DNA of 7,308 bases, taken from NCBI GenBank assembly GCA_036375275.1, contig DASUSF010000328.1, positions 1 through 7,308 of the forward strand. The letters run 5' to 3'. Below, piece by piece: positions 1 to 6,776 of this stretch (the stretch's first letter is position 1; every line of letters starts with the position of its first letter). Under the pieces are notes generated by a model. It saw only the letters and a program-made list of their open reading frames with translations. It made no database searches and was not told where the DNA came from. The stretch comes from DASUSF01 sp036375275 (GTDB lineage Bacteria > Pseudomonadota > Alphaproteobacteria > Geminicoccales > Geminicoccaceae). Both the position numbers and the translations under genes were made by a program.

Positions 1-860
1 TTCTGCAGCGCCGACAGGCGCCGGATCTGCACGGTCATGGGGTCGTTCTGGCCCGCGGCGAAGCCGTTCATGGACTCGACGCCCTGCAACGGGCCGCCGG
101 CGCCAGTCTCGTCCGGCGCGGCCCGCGCGACCAGCAGCTCGAGGTCGATGCCGGTGCCGATGAACAGCTCCTGGAGCGAGGCGACGTTGCCCGCCACCCA
201 GTCCTTGAACCAGAGCTGCGCGACCGTCCGGTCCTGATCGACGTTGGCGATCTGGGATTCGAGCCGCGCGACCTGCCAGCGCAGCGCCTGCTCGGAGCGG
301 CGGACCGAGTCGCGCTGGCGGGTGAGGTCGCCGACCCGCTCCTCGAGGTCCTGCACCGCCAGCGCCAGAGCGAAGCGTTGCTCGAGCGCGCCCCTGAGCC
401 GGCTGCTGGTCGCCTTGAACCCCTGCTCGATCTCGCCGAGCATCTGCCGCGCCCGATCGCGCTGCAGGGTCACCGCGGCGAGCTGGCGCTCGCGCGAGTC
501 GAGCTGCCCCTGGAGGGCCGTCTGGATGCGCTCCAGCTCCTCGATCGCGTCGCGGTGGCCCCGGGTGGTGCCCTCGAGCTCGCCGATCTGCCGGACCAGC
601 GCCGTGGTCGAGGCCTGCGCCTCGGCCAGCACCTGGTCGTACGAGCGCTCGAGCTCGCTGATGTAGTCGGCGTGGTCGGTCAGCAGGCTCCGGCTGCCGA
701 CGTAGCTCACGGTCGCGACGGTGAGCCACGCCGACACCACGAACAGCAGCAGCGCGAGGACGATCTGCACCCGGCGCGACAGGACCAGAACCGGGGCGGG
801 ACGGCGGGCGGCGGGACGATTCGGGGTGCCGTCGCTGCGGTCGTCGCCTACCGTAGCCAT
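1..860 (-). CDS. Membrane-anchored coiled-coil protein, probable N-terminal part of an M23-type peptidase (partial, cut by window start)
   Basis: The frame is open from an ATG at 860-858 to the window edge: 286 codons, no stop, so the C-terminus is missing. Visible order: a basic, proline-rich cytoplasmic tail (residues 1-30), one membrane segment (about 31-54), then a long Leu/Glu/Arg/Gln-rich helical stretch (about 65-210) with coiled-coil character, followed by a less repetitive region with a GIDLELL stretch near 237-243. One anchor, a periplasmic coiled coil and this kind of downstream region is typical of alphaproteobacterial M23 (LytM-like) peptidoglycan endopeptidases or their regulators. 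The catalytic HxxxD and HxH residues would lie beyond the edge, so the peptidase call is inference. The start is supported by an AGGGTGA element just upstream. An EnvC-like or other coiled-coil envelope protein is the alternative. The reading frame is certain, the function moderate. Confidence 0.75.
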   Translation of the reverse strand, partial: MATVGDDRSDGTPNRPAARRPAPVLVLSRRVQIVLALLLFVVSAWLTVATVSYVGSRSLLTDHADYISELERSYDQVLAEAQASTTALVRQIGELEGTTRGHRDAIEELERIQTALQGQLDSRERQLAAVTLQRDRARQMLGEIEQGFKATSSRLRGALEQRFALALAVQDLEERVGDLTRQRDSVRRSEQALRWQVARLESQIANVDQDRTVAQLWFKDWVAGNVASLQELFIGTGIDLELLVARAAPDETGAGGPLQGVESMNGFAAGQNDPMTVQIRRLSALQ

Positions 861-877
861 CGATTCACCCTGTTCAT
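848..877 (-). other. Possible 9-codon leader ORF overlapping the start of the coiled-coil gene
   Basis: An ATG at 877-875 lies 8 nt after a GAGGA Shine-Dalgarno-like element and opens a frame reading MNRVNRWLR, ending at TAG (850-848). It overlaps the first codons of the downstream gene (ATG at 860-858) in another frame. Such an overlap could couple translation of the two. It could also be chance: ORFs this short are common. There is no evidence that it is translated. Confidence 0.2.
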
Positions 878-918
878 GTCTCGTTTCCTCACCCGACAGA
901 GGCTTGAAGACTTTGTTG

Positions 919-949
919 CCCGCGTTCTCGCGGGGGCCGGTTCAACCGG
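919..949. repeat. Two small adjacent palindromes in the leader of the coiled-coil gene
   Basis: CCCGCG (919-924) pairs with CGCGGG (929-934) across a TTCT loop, and CCGGTT (937-942) pairs with AACCGG (944-949) around a central C. Neither is followed by a T-run in either direction, so they do not look like intrinsic terminators. They fall between the predicted promoter and the start codon and may fold in the 5' leader; the second could equally be a protein-binding palindrome. Confidence 0.4.
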
Positions 950-975
950 TCGCTTCAGGATGGTCAACCGCGGCC

Positions 976-1004
976 ATTATGGAAAGGTTCAGGTTTGGCC
1001 GCAA
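976..1004 (-). promoter_or_regulatory. Candidate sigma-70-like promoter for the coiled-coil gene
   Basis: On the minus strand TTGCGG (1004-999) is followed after 17 nt by CATAAT (981-976), a 5/6 match to the -10 consensus. The -35 matches only in the TTG. It would start transcription near 969, leaving a leader of about 110 nt before the ATG at 860. It lies just past the ugpC stop, so the coiled-coil gene need not depend on ugp transcription. Assigned by eye only. Confidence 0.4.
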
Positions 1005-1036
1005 GACCACCGCATAGTGTTGTTGAGTTGCATCAT

Positions 1037-2122
1037 TCAGACTCCAAAGTTCGCACCGATCCGTTTACCCGATTGACCGAACAGATGCAGATGGGTCGGC
1101 GCGAAGGTCAGCGGCAGGCGCTCGCCGATCCGGACCTGCGTGGTGCCCGGTAGCCGGACGGTGAGACCGGTGCCGTCGTCGCGGAGGCTGCCGTGGATCA
1201 CCGTATCGGCGCCCAGGATCTCGGCCAGCTGGACCTCGAGCACGAGCCGGGCTTCGGACTCCGGCGCCGGCTCCAGGTGCTCCGGGCGGAGCCCGATGGT
1301 GACTTGGCGCCGATCATGGCCCGGCAGCGCCGCGGGCAGGTCGACACGCGCGCGCCCGAGGCGGAGCGCGGCGCCATCGTCGATCACCGTCCCCTCCAGG
1401 AAGTTCATCGCGGGCGAGCCGATGAAGCCGCCGACGAAGGTGCTGGCCGGGCGTTCGTAGATCTCGATCGGCGTCCCGATCTGTTCGATCCGGCCCTCGT
1501 TCATGACCATCAGCCGGTCGCCGAGCGTCATCGCCTCGGTCTGGTCGTGGGTGACGTAGATCCCGGTGGTGCCGAGCCGCTGCTGCAGCTGCTTGATCTC
1601 GATCCGCATCTGCACGCGGAGCTTGGCGTCGAGGTTCGAGAGCGGCTCGTCGAACAGGAAGACCGCGGGCTCGCGCACGATCGCCCGGCCCATCGCGACC
1701 CGCTGGCGCTGGCCGCCGGAGAGCTGCCGGGGCTTGCGCCCGAGGTACTCGCCGAGGCCGAGGATGCGCGAGGCGTCCCGGACCCGCCGCTCGATCTCGT
1801 CCTTCGGCGTCCGCCGGTTGCGGAGCCCGTAGGCCATGTTGTCGTAGACGCTCATGTGCGGGTAGAGCGCGTAGTTCTGGAACACCATGGCGATGTCCCG
1901 GTCCTTGGGCTCGAGCCGGTTGACCACCCGCTCGCCGATCCGGATCTCGCCGCCGGTGATCTCCTCGAGCCCGGCGATCATCCGGAGCACGGTCGACTTG
2001 CCGCAGCCGGACGGGCCGAGGACGACCCGCATCTCGCCGTCGTCGATCCGGGTCGTGACCCCCTTGATGACCTCGGTCGGGCCGAACGACTTGCGCACCG
2101 CGTCGAGCTGCACCCCGGCCAT
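1037..2122 (-). CDS. ugpC: UgpC, ATP-binding subunit of the sn-glycerol-3-phosphate ABC importer
   Basis: Cytoplasmic ATPase of 361 aa that powers uptake through UgpA-UgpE; the E. coli protein has a similar length (about 356 aa). All nucleotide-binding motifs are intact: Walker A GPSGCGKST (36-44), Q-loop Q82, signature LSGGQ (134-138), Walker B FLFDEP (155-160), D-loop SNLD (162-165) and switch histidine H192. Residues from about 240 to the end form the MalK/UgpC-type regulatory OB-fold region, with the typical GLRPEHL stretch (277-283). The start lies 1 nt after the ugpE stop, with a weak GAGAAG ribosome site inside ugpE, so translation is probably coupled. MalK-family ATPases for sugars are close relatives and can substitute for each other; the neighbouring ugpE, ugpA and ugpB make UgpC the best call. 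No T-run terminator is visible after its stop. Confidence 0.95.
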   Translation of the reverse strand: MAGVQLDAVRKSFGPTEVIKGVTTRIDDGEMRVVLGPSGCGKSTVLRMIAGLEEITGGEIRIGERVVNRLEPKDRDIAMVFQNYALYPHMSVYDNMAYGLRNRRTPKDEIERRVRDASRILGLGEYLGRKPRQLSGGQRQRVAMGRAIVREPAVFLFDEPLSNLDAKLRVQMRIEIKQLQQRLGTTGIYVTHDQTEAMTLGDRLMVMNEGRIEQIGTPIEIYERPASTFVGGFIGSPAMNFLEGTVIDDGAALRLGRARVDLPAALPGHDRRQVTIGLRPEHLEPAPESEARLVLEVQLAEILGADTVIHGSLRDDGTGLTVRLPGTTQVRIGERLPLTFAPTHLHLFGQSGKRIGANFGV

Positions 2123-2123
2123 G

Positions 2124-2972
2124 CTACTTCTCGGTCTCCACGAGGCCCTTGACGAACCAGCGCTGCATCAGCAGCACGACCGCGACCGGCGGCAGCATGG
2201 CGAGGATGGTGACCGCCATGACCAGGTGCCACTGCGGCTGGGCGTCGGCCACCTCGACCATCCGCTTGATCCCCATGACCACGGTGTACATCGAGTCGTC
2301 GGTGGTGATGATCAGCGGCCAGAGGTACTGGTTCCAGCCGTAGATGAAGAGGATCACGGACAGCGCCGCGATGTTGGTCCGGGACAACGGCAGGAGGATG
2401 TCCCGGAAGAACTTGATCGGGCCGGCGCCGTCGATCCGCGCCGCCTCGGTCAGCTCGTCCGGCACGGTCAGGAAGAACTGCCGGAACAGGAAGGTCGCGG
2501 TCGCCGATGCGATCAGCGGCACGATCAGCCCCTGGTAGCTGTTCAGCATCCCGAGGTCCGAGACGACCTCGTAGGTCGGCAGGATCCGGACCTCGACCGG
2601 CAGCATCAGCGTGATGAAGATGGTCCAGAAGCAGAGCATCCGGAACGGGAACCGGAAGTAGACGATGGCGAAGGCGGAGAGGAGCGAGATCGCGATCTTG
2701 CCGACGGTGATCCCGAGCGCCATGACCAGGGAATTGAACATCATGGTCGCGACCGGCTCGGCGCCCGAGGCCTTGATGCCGGAGCCGAGGACCGTCGCGT
2801 AGTTCTCGAGGAACTGGTCGCCCGGCCAGAACGGGATCGGCGCCCGGTACATCGCCGTGCCGGGGTGGGTCGAGGCGACGAAGGTGATCCAGATCGGCAG
2901 CACGACCATGGCGACGCCCATGATCAGCACCGCATGAGCGACGAAGGTGAGGGCGGGGCGACGCTCGATCAT
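2124..2972 (-). CDS. ugpE: UgpE, permease subunit of the sn-glycerol-3-phosphate ABC importer
   Basis: Inner-membrane permease of 282 aa that forms the translocation channel with UgpA. The chosen start gives the N-terminus MIERRPALTF, which lines up with the family (E. coli UgpE is 281 aa and begins MIENRPWLT). The same frame stays open upstream to 3107, with another ATG at 3041, but that extension is low-complexity and has no good ribosome site. Six hydrophobic segments are seen, near residues 10-33, 78-104, 112-133, 147-168, 201-222 and 250-270. The EAA loop that docks on the ATPase is at 176-195 (EAARIDGAG...). The AGGAGG at 2992-2987 lies 14 nt before the ATG, longer than usual. It is followed by ugpC after 1 nt but separated from ugpA by an opposite-strand gene, which breaks the usual contiguous ugpBAEC order. 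Confidence 0.93.
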   Translation of the reverse strand: MIERRPALTFVAHAVLIMGVAMVVLPIWITFVASTHPGTAMYRAPIPFWPGDQFLENYATVLGSGIKASGAEPVATMMFNSLVMALGITVGKIAISLLSAFAIVYFRFPFRMLCFWTIFITLMLPVEVRILPTYEVVSDLGMLNSYQGLIVPLIASATATFLFRQFFLTVPDELTEAARIDGAGPIKFFRDILLPLSRTNIAALSVILFIYGWNQYLWPLIITTDDSMYTVVMGIKRMVEVADAQPQWHLVMAVTILAMLPPVAVVLLMQRWFVKGLVETEK

Positions 2973-2999
2973 GACCGCTCGGGCTGCCTCCTGACCGCC

Positions 3000-3026
3000 C
3001 CGGGGTGCCGAAGGCGCCGACCCCGG
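3000..3026 (-). repeat. Inverted repeat in the ugpE leader
   Basis: CCGGGGT (3000-3006) and ACCCCGG (3020-3026) form a 7-bp perfect stem, and the 13-nt loop contains a further GCC/GGC pairing. On the minus strand it sits about 8 nt upstream of the AGGAGG ribosome site of ugpE. It could shape translation or transcription of ugpEC. It has no downstream T-run, so it is not a simple terminator. In GC-rich DNA such stems also arise by chance. Confidence 0.4.
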
Positions 3027-3042
3027 AGAGTCTCCTTCCATG

Positions 3043-3074
3043 TCTATGGCAGGCGGGCGGCGCCCTGTCGACAG
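3043..3074 (-). promoter_or_regulatory. Candidate promoter for ugpEC overlapping a 10-bp palindrome
   Basis: On the minus strand TCGACA (3071-3066, 5/6 to the -35 consensus) is followed after 17 nt by CATAGA (3048-3043, 3/6 to the -10). Transcription would start near 3036, about 64 nt before the ugpE ATG. The -35 is embedded in the perfect palindrome CTGTCGACAG (3065-3074), which could be an operator. This would give ugpEC its own transcription unit, as its separation from ugpBA requires unless there is readthrough. The -10 is weak. Confidence 0.35.
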
Positions 3075-3202
3075 AACGGGTCCTGCCGGATGCGGGGGAA
3101 GGTCCAACCGACCGAAACATTACCGGCGGTGACGTGACATCCTCCGGAAACGCGAGCGGTCCAGATTGGGCTTCCAGTCCCTCCACGACGCGAGGTGAAC
3201 GT

Positions 3203-4342
3203 ATGTCTCCCGCGCTCGCGAGCGCGCTTCAGGAAGCGCTCGATGCCGCCGTCCATGGCGATCCGCCGGTGACCGGCGGCGTCATGCAGATCGAGACGCC
3301 GGACTTTCACTGGGCCGGCGCCGCCGGCATGGCCGACCCGGACCTCGGCGATCCGCTGCGCCCGGATGACCAGTTCCAGGCGGCGAGCATCACCAAGATG
3401 ATCACCGCGGCCGCCCTGATGATGCTGGTCGAGGACGGCCGGCTCGGCCTCGACCAGGGGATCGGCCGTCATCTCCCGGGGAGCGTCCTCGACGGCCTGC
3501 ACGAGGGCCGCCACGTCGCCTCGATCAGCCCGCGCCAGCTGCTGAGCCACACCAGCGGCGTGGCGGACTATTTTGGCGACGGCCTTGCGGACGCGGGCGG
3601 GCGCCTGCCGTTCGTCGGCCTGATGCTCGAGGAGCCGGACCGGCTCTGGGGGCCGCTCGACCTGCTCGACTGGACCCGGCGGAACCTCCGTCCGCACGTC
3701 GCGCCGGGCCAAGGCTGGCACTATGCCGACACCGGCTACGTGCTGGCCGGCCTGCTGATCGAGCGCCTCGCCGGCATGCCGCTGCACGAGGTCTTCAGGG
3801 AGCGGATGTTCGCGCCGCTCGGCATGGCGCACACCTACATGCTGCACCGCGAGCCGGCGCGCCCCGTAGCACCCGGGCGGGCGGTCGCGCGCGCCTCCGT
3901 CGGCGAGGTCGCATACGGGACCTCGAGGAGCGTCTCCGCCGACTGGGGCGGCGGCGGGCTGGTCACCACCGCCGGCGATCTCAGCCGCTTCCTTCGCGCC
4001 TTCGTCGCCGGCGCGATCTTCCGGCGCGCCGCCACGCGGACCGAGATGCTACGCTGGATTCCGACCGGCGAGCGCGGGGTCCAATACGGGCTCGGGGTGC
4101 GCCGCTTCGTGCTCGACCAGCTCGGCCTTCCCGGGATGGGCGAGCTCTGGGGCCACACGGGCTTCCTCAAGTCCTTCATGCTGTACTGGCCGGCGCGCGA
4201 TCTGACCCTCTGCGGCACCCTCAACCAGTCCGCGGCCGCCGGTGCGTTCTCCCGGCTGCGTCCCGCCCCGGCCCTGGTGCCGGCGACGCTCGTGGTCCTC
4301 GACCGGCACCTCGGCGGACACTCGGGCGGGCGGGCGGCGTGA
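3203..4342 (+). CDS. Serine hydrolase of the class C beta-lactamase / DD-peptidase fold, inserted between ugpA and ugpE
   Basis: Protein of 379 aa with the three motifs of the penicillin-binding serine hydrolase fold: SITK at 62-65 (nucleophile S62, base K65), YAD at 174-176 in a YADTGY context (the usual YxN tyrosine motif with Asp for Asn), and HTG at 318-320 (the KTG-box equivalent). LLSHTSG (113-119) is also typical of the family. Length fits AmpC/EstB/ADP-type hydrolases (350-420 aa). No signal peptide is seen, so a cytoplasmic esterase, amidase or peptidase is likelier than a periplasmic beta-lactamase. The substrate cannot be read from sequence. The start is chosen by a GAGGTGA ribosome site (3192-3198); the frame extends to an ATG at 3005, but that extension is not family-like. 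It runs opposite to ugp, converging on ugpA with 15 bp between stops and diverging from ugpE. Base composition resembles its neighbours, so recent transfer is not evident. Confidence 0.9.
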   Translation: MSPALASALQEALDAAVHGDPPVTGGVMQIETPDFHWAGAAGMADPDLGDPLRPDDQFQAASITKMITAAALMMLVEDGRLGLDQGIGRHLPGSVLDGLHEGRHVASISPRQLLSHTSGVADYFGDGLADAGGRLPFVGLMLEEPDRLWGPLDLLDWTRRNLRPHVAPGQGWHYADTGYVLAGLLIERLAGMPLHEVFRERMFAPLGMAHTYMLHREPARPVAPGRAVARASVGEVAYGTSRSVSADWGGGGLVTTAGDLSRFLRAFVAGAIFRRAATRTEMLRWIPTGERGVQYGLGVRRFVLDQLGLPGMGELWGHTGFLKSFMLYWPARDLTLCGTLNQSAAAGAFSRLRPAPALVPATLVVLDRHLGGHSGGRAA

Positions 4343-4351
4343 TGTCGCCCG
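4331..4351. repeat. Stem-loop at the convergent junction of the hydrolase gene and ugpA
   Basis: CGGGCG (4331-4336) pairs with CGCCCG (4346-4351), with an extra G-T pair inside and a 7-9 nt loop. It overlaps the stop codon of the hydrolase gene and fills most of the 15-bp gap between the two convergent genes. There is no T-run on either strand, so evidence for termination is weak. If no terminator acts here, ugpA transcripts continue antisense into the hydrolase gene. Confidence 0.3.
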
Positions 4352-4357
4352 GCTGGT

Positions 4358-5359
4358 TCAGCTGTACTGGACGCGGCGCTCGACGTAGCGGAACTGGACC
4401 ACGGTGAGCGCGATCACGATCAGCATCAGGACCACCGACTGGGCCGAGCTGCCGCCGAGGTCCAGGCCCTCGAAGCCGTCCCGGTAGACCTTGTAGACCA
4501 GGATCTCGGTCGCCCGCGCCGGGCCGCCCGAGGTCACGGCGTGGATGATCGCGAAGGTCTCGAAGAAGGCGTAGACCACGTTGACCACGATCAGGAAGAA
4601 GGTGGTCGGCGAGAGCAGCGGGAAGATGATCGTCCAGAAGCGCTTGCCCGGGCCGGCGCCGTCGATCGCCGCGGCCTCGATCAGCGACTTCGGGATCGAC
4701 TGCATCCCGGCGAGGAAGAAGAGGAAGTTGTAGCTCACCTGCTTCCAGGCCGCGGCGATGACCACGAGGATCATGGCGTGGGTGCCGTCCAGGAAGTGGT
4801 TCCAGTCGACCCCGACGCCGTCGAGCAGCCAGGCGAGGATGCCGATCGTCGGGTTGAACATGAACGCCCAGAGCACCCCCGCGACCGCCGGCGCCACGGC
4901 GTAGGGCCAGATCACGAGGGTCTTGTAGCCGGTCGCCCCCTTGATCACCCAGTCCGCCATGGCCGCGAGCAGCAGCGCCACCGACAGCGAGAGGAGCGTG
5001 ACCGAGACGCTGAACACCAGGGTCACCCGGAACGAGTGCAGGTAGCCCGGGTCGTTGAACAGCGTCTCGAAGTTCCGCAGCCCGACGAAGCGGAACGAGA
5101 GGCCGAACGCGTCCTCGACGTAGAGCGACTGCAGGAGCGCCTGGGACGCCGGCCAGATGAAGAAGACCAGCGTGATGGCGAGCTGCGGCGCCACCAGGAG
5201 ATACGGCAGCCAGAGGTTCCTGAAGATGACCCGCTTCTGGCCGACGGCCGCGGCCGGGGCGACCGCGGCGGCGCGGCGCCTCGCGAAGAGGACGGCGAGG
5301 CGGCCCCGGGTGCCGTCCAGCTCCGGCGCCGCCTCCTCCCTCGGAAGGGCGCGGCTCAC
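4358..5359 (-). CDS. ugpA: UgpA, permease subunit of the sn-glycerol-3-phosphate ABC importer
   Basis: Inner-membrane permease of 333 aa, partner of UgpE. The family core begins at residue 43 (VIFRNLWLPYLLVAPQL), matching the N-terminus of known UgpA proteins (about 295 aa). Six hydrophobic segments lie near 51-72, 112-134, 147-168, 193-216, 249-275 and 304-322, and the EAA loop is at 228-247 (EAAAIDGAG...). The first 42 residues are an Ala/Arg/Glu-rich extension. The start is a GTG at 5359-5357, 19 nt after the ugpB stop, with GGCGGAG (5374-5368) at a good distance. No ATG or GTG nearer the conserved core was seen, so the extension is probably real. It follows ugpB in an operon and is then cut off from ugpE by the opposite-strand hydrolase. 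Family assignment is firm. Confidence 0.93.
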   Translation of the reverse strand: MSRALPREEAAPELDGTRGRLAVLFARRRAAAVAPAAAVGQKRVIFRNLWLPYLLVAPQLAITLVFFIWPASQALLQSLYVEDAFGLSFRFVGLRNFETLFNDPGYLHSFRVTLVFSVSVTLLSLSVALLLAAMADWVIKGATGYKTLVIWPYAVAPAVAGVLWAFMFNPTIGILAWLLDGVGVDWNHFLDGTHAMILVVIAAAWKQVSYNFLFFLAGMQSIPKSLIEAAAIDGAGPGKRFWTIIFPLLSPTTFFLIVVNVVYAFFETFAIIHAVTSGGPARATEILVYKVYRDGFEGLDLGGSSAQSVVLMLIVIALTVVQFRYVERRVQYS

Positions 5360-5378
5360 CCGCGCCGCTCCGCCCGCC

Positions 5379-6704
5379 CTACTGGGTCTGCTGCTCGAAG
5401 CGGCGGAGCAGGTCGTTGCCGCGGGCGACCGCGTCGTCGAGGGCGCTCTGGGCGTCCTTCTGCCCGGACCAGACCGCCTCCAGCTCCTCGTTGATGATGT
5501 CCCGGATCTGGACGAAGTTGCCGAACCGGAGACCCTTCGAGTTCTCGGTCGGCTCGTTCAGCGTGATCTGCTTGATCGCGGTCTCGGTGCCGGGGTTCGC
5601 CTCATAGAAGCCCTGCTCCTTGGTCAGCTCGTAGGCCGCTTCCGTGATCGGCAGGTAGCCCGTGAACTGGTGCCAGTCGGCCTGGACCTCGGGCGAGCCG
5701 AGGTAGTCGAAGAACGCCGCGACGCCCTCGTACTCCTCCTCCTCGTGCCCCTGCAGCACCCAGAGCGTGGCGCCGCCGATGATCGAGTTCTGCGGCGCGC
5801 CTTCGATGTCGTCGTAGTACGGCAGCATCCCGATGCCGAACTCGAAGCCCTGGACGTTCTCCTTGATCCCGGCGTAGGCGGCCGAGGAGGCGAAGAACAT
5901 GGCGCACTCGCCGGAGTAGAACTTCGGATCGGCGTCGCCGCGGCGCCCGCCGTAGTCGAAGATCTTGGACTTCTGCCATTCCGCCATGTTGGCGATGTGC
6001 CGGGGGGTGATGCCGTTCTGATTGAACACGAGCTCGGCGTCGACGCCCTCGAAGCCGTTCGACTGGGTGCCGAGCGGCTTGTCGTGCCAGGCGCTCATGT
6101 TCTCGACCTGGACCCAGGACTGCCATTGCGTCGAGAACCCGCACGGATAGCCCGCCTCCTGGGTCTTCTTCGCGACCTCGACGAGCTCGTTCCAGGTTTC
6201 GGGCGGGCTCTCCGGATCGAGCCCGGCCGCCTCGAACGCCGCCTTGTTGTAGTACAGCACCGGGGTCGAGCTGTTGAACGGCATCGAGAGCATCTCGCCG
6301 TCCGGCGTCGTGTAGTAGCCGACCACCGCCTCGAGGAACCCGTCGGGGTTCCAGCTCGTGCCGTACTGCTCCATCAGCTCGTGGACCGGGTAGATGGCAC
6401 CCGCGGCAGCCATCATGGTGGCGGTGCCGACCTCGAACACCTGGACGATGTGCGGCTGCTCGCCGGCCCGGAAGGCCGCGACCGCGGCGGTCATGGTCTC
6501 GGTGTAGTTGCCCTTGTAGGTCGGCACGACCTGGTAGGTGTCCTGGGTCGCGTTGAAGCCCTCGGCGATCTCGTTGATCTTCTCGCCGAGCGCGCCGCCC
6601 ATGGCGTGCCACCACTGGATCTGGGTCTGGGCGCCGGCGGTCCCGGACCCGGCGAGCAGCGCGAGGCCGGTGGCGGCGGACAGCAGCAGTCGTTGGCGTC
6701 GCAT
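5379..6704 (-). CDS. ugpB: UgpB, periplasmic sn-glycerol-3-phosphate-binding protein
   Basis: Substrate-binding protein of 441 aa (E. coli UgpB is 438). A Sec signal peptide is clear: RRQR, a hydrophobic core (about 6-18), then likely cleavage near AGA|QTQ (residue 25/26). The mature start QIQWWHAMGG is typical of UgpB. From recalled knowledge, E. coli ligand residues are Y65, E89, S144, S270, G307, Y346 and R397; equivalents here appear at Y67, E91, S146, S273 or S274, G311 (IIGGATLWV), Y350 (FTGYLPIT) and R401 (FVQIRD). With their ordered spacing, this supports binding of glycerol-3-phosphate or glycerophosphodiesters rather than a sugar. The ATG at 6704 has an AGAGAGG ribosome site 6 nt upstream. 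It is first of the ugpBA pair and lies behind a Pho-box-like element. No glycerophosphodiesterase gene (ugpQ) is in the window. Confidence 0.95.
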   Translation of the reverse strand: MRRQRLLLSAATGLALLAGSGTAGAQTQIQWWHAMGGALGEKINEIAEGFNATQDTYQVVPTYKGNYTETMTAAVAAFRAGEQPHIVQVFEVGTATMMAAAGAIYPVHELMEQYGTSWNPDGFLEAVVGYYTTPDGEMLSMPFNSSTPVLYYNKAAFEAAGLDPESPPETWNELVEVAKKTQEAGYPCGFSTQWQSWVQVENMSAWHDKPLGTQSNGFEGVDAELVFNQNGITPRHIANMAEWQKSKIFDYGGRRGDADPKFYSGECAMFFASSAAYAGIKENVQGFEFGIGMLPYYDDIEGAPQNSIIGGATLWVLQGHEEEEYEGVAAFFDYLGSPEVQADWHQFTGYLPITEAAYELTKEQGFYEANPGTETAIKQITLNEPTENSKGLRFGNFVQIRDIINEELEAVWSGQKDAQSALDDAVARGNDLLRRFEQQTQ

Positions 6705-6776
6705 GCGGTGCCTCTCTGATTCTTGCGGGCGATGGCGCCTGCTGCGCCGCCGCGCCGGCTTCTCTGCTTCGTCCCG

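Noticed and set aside
378..1076. Plus-strand ORF (232 codons) opposite the left-edge gene
   Set aside because: The minus-strand frame shows an ordered tail, membrane segment and coiled coil with a ribosome site; the plus-strand frame is a composition-driven shadow.
1193..2152. Long plus-strand ORF (319 codons) opposite ugpC
   Set aside because: It is antisense to ugpC, rich in Arg/Asp/Pro/His, and has no recognisable domain; GC-rich coding DNA produces such open antisense frames.
1887..3137. Plus-strand ORF (416 codons) opposite ugpC and ugpE
   Set aside because: Its composition is extreme (Asp/Arg/His/Gln-rich) and the opposite strand encodes well-conserved transporter proteins.
3127..3137. 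GTGACGTGACA as a second Pho box in front of ugpEC
   Set aside because: The TGAC repeats are 5 bp apart, not the 11 bp required for a PhoB direct repeat.
3005..3202. N-terminal extension of the serine hydrolase to an ATG at 3005
   Set aside because: There is no ribosome site, the sequence is not family-like, and it would cross the ugpE control region; the ATG at 3203 has GAGGTGA at proper spacing.
4343..4357. Insertion scars or direct repeats flanking the hydrolase gene
   Set aside because: I compared both edges (4343-4360 and 2973-3200) and found only 5-bp matches, which is not evidence for a mobile element.
5157..6719. Plus-strand ORF (520 codons) opposite ugpB, the longest in the window
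   Set aside because: UgpB on the minus strand has a signal peptide and conserved ligand residues; the antisense frame is low-complexity Leu/Val/Arg/Asp sequence with no family features.
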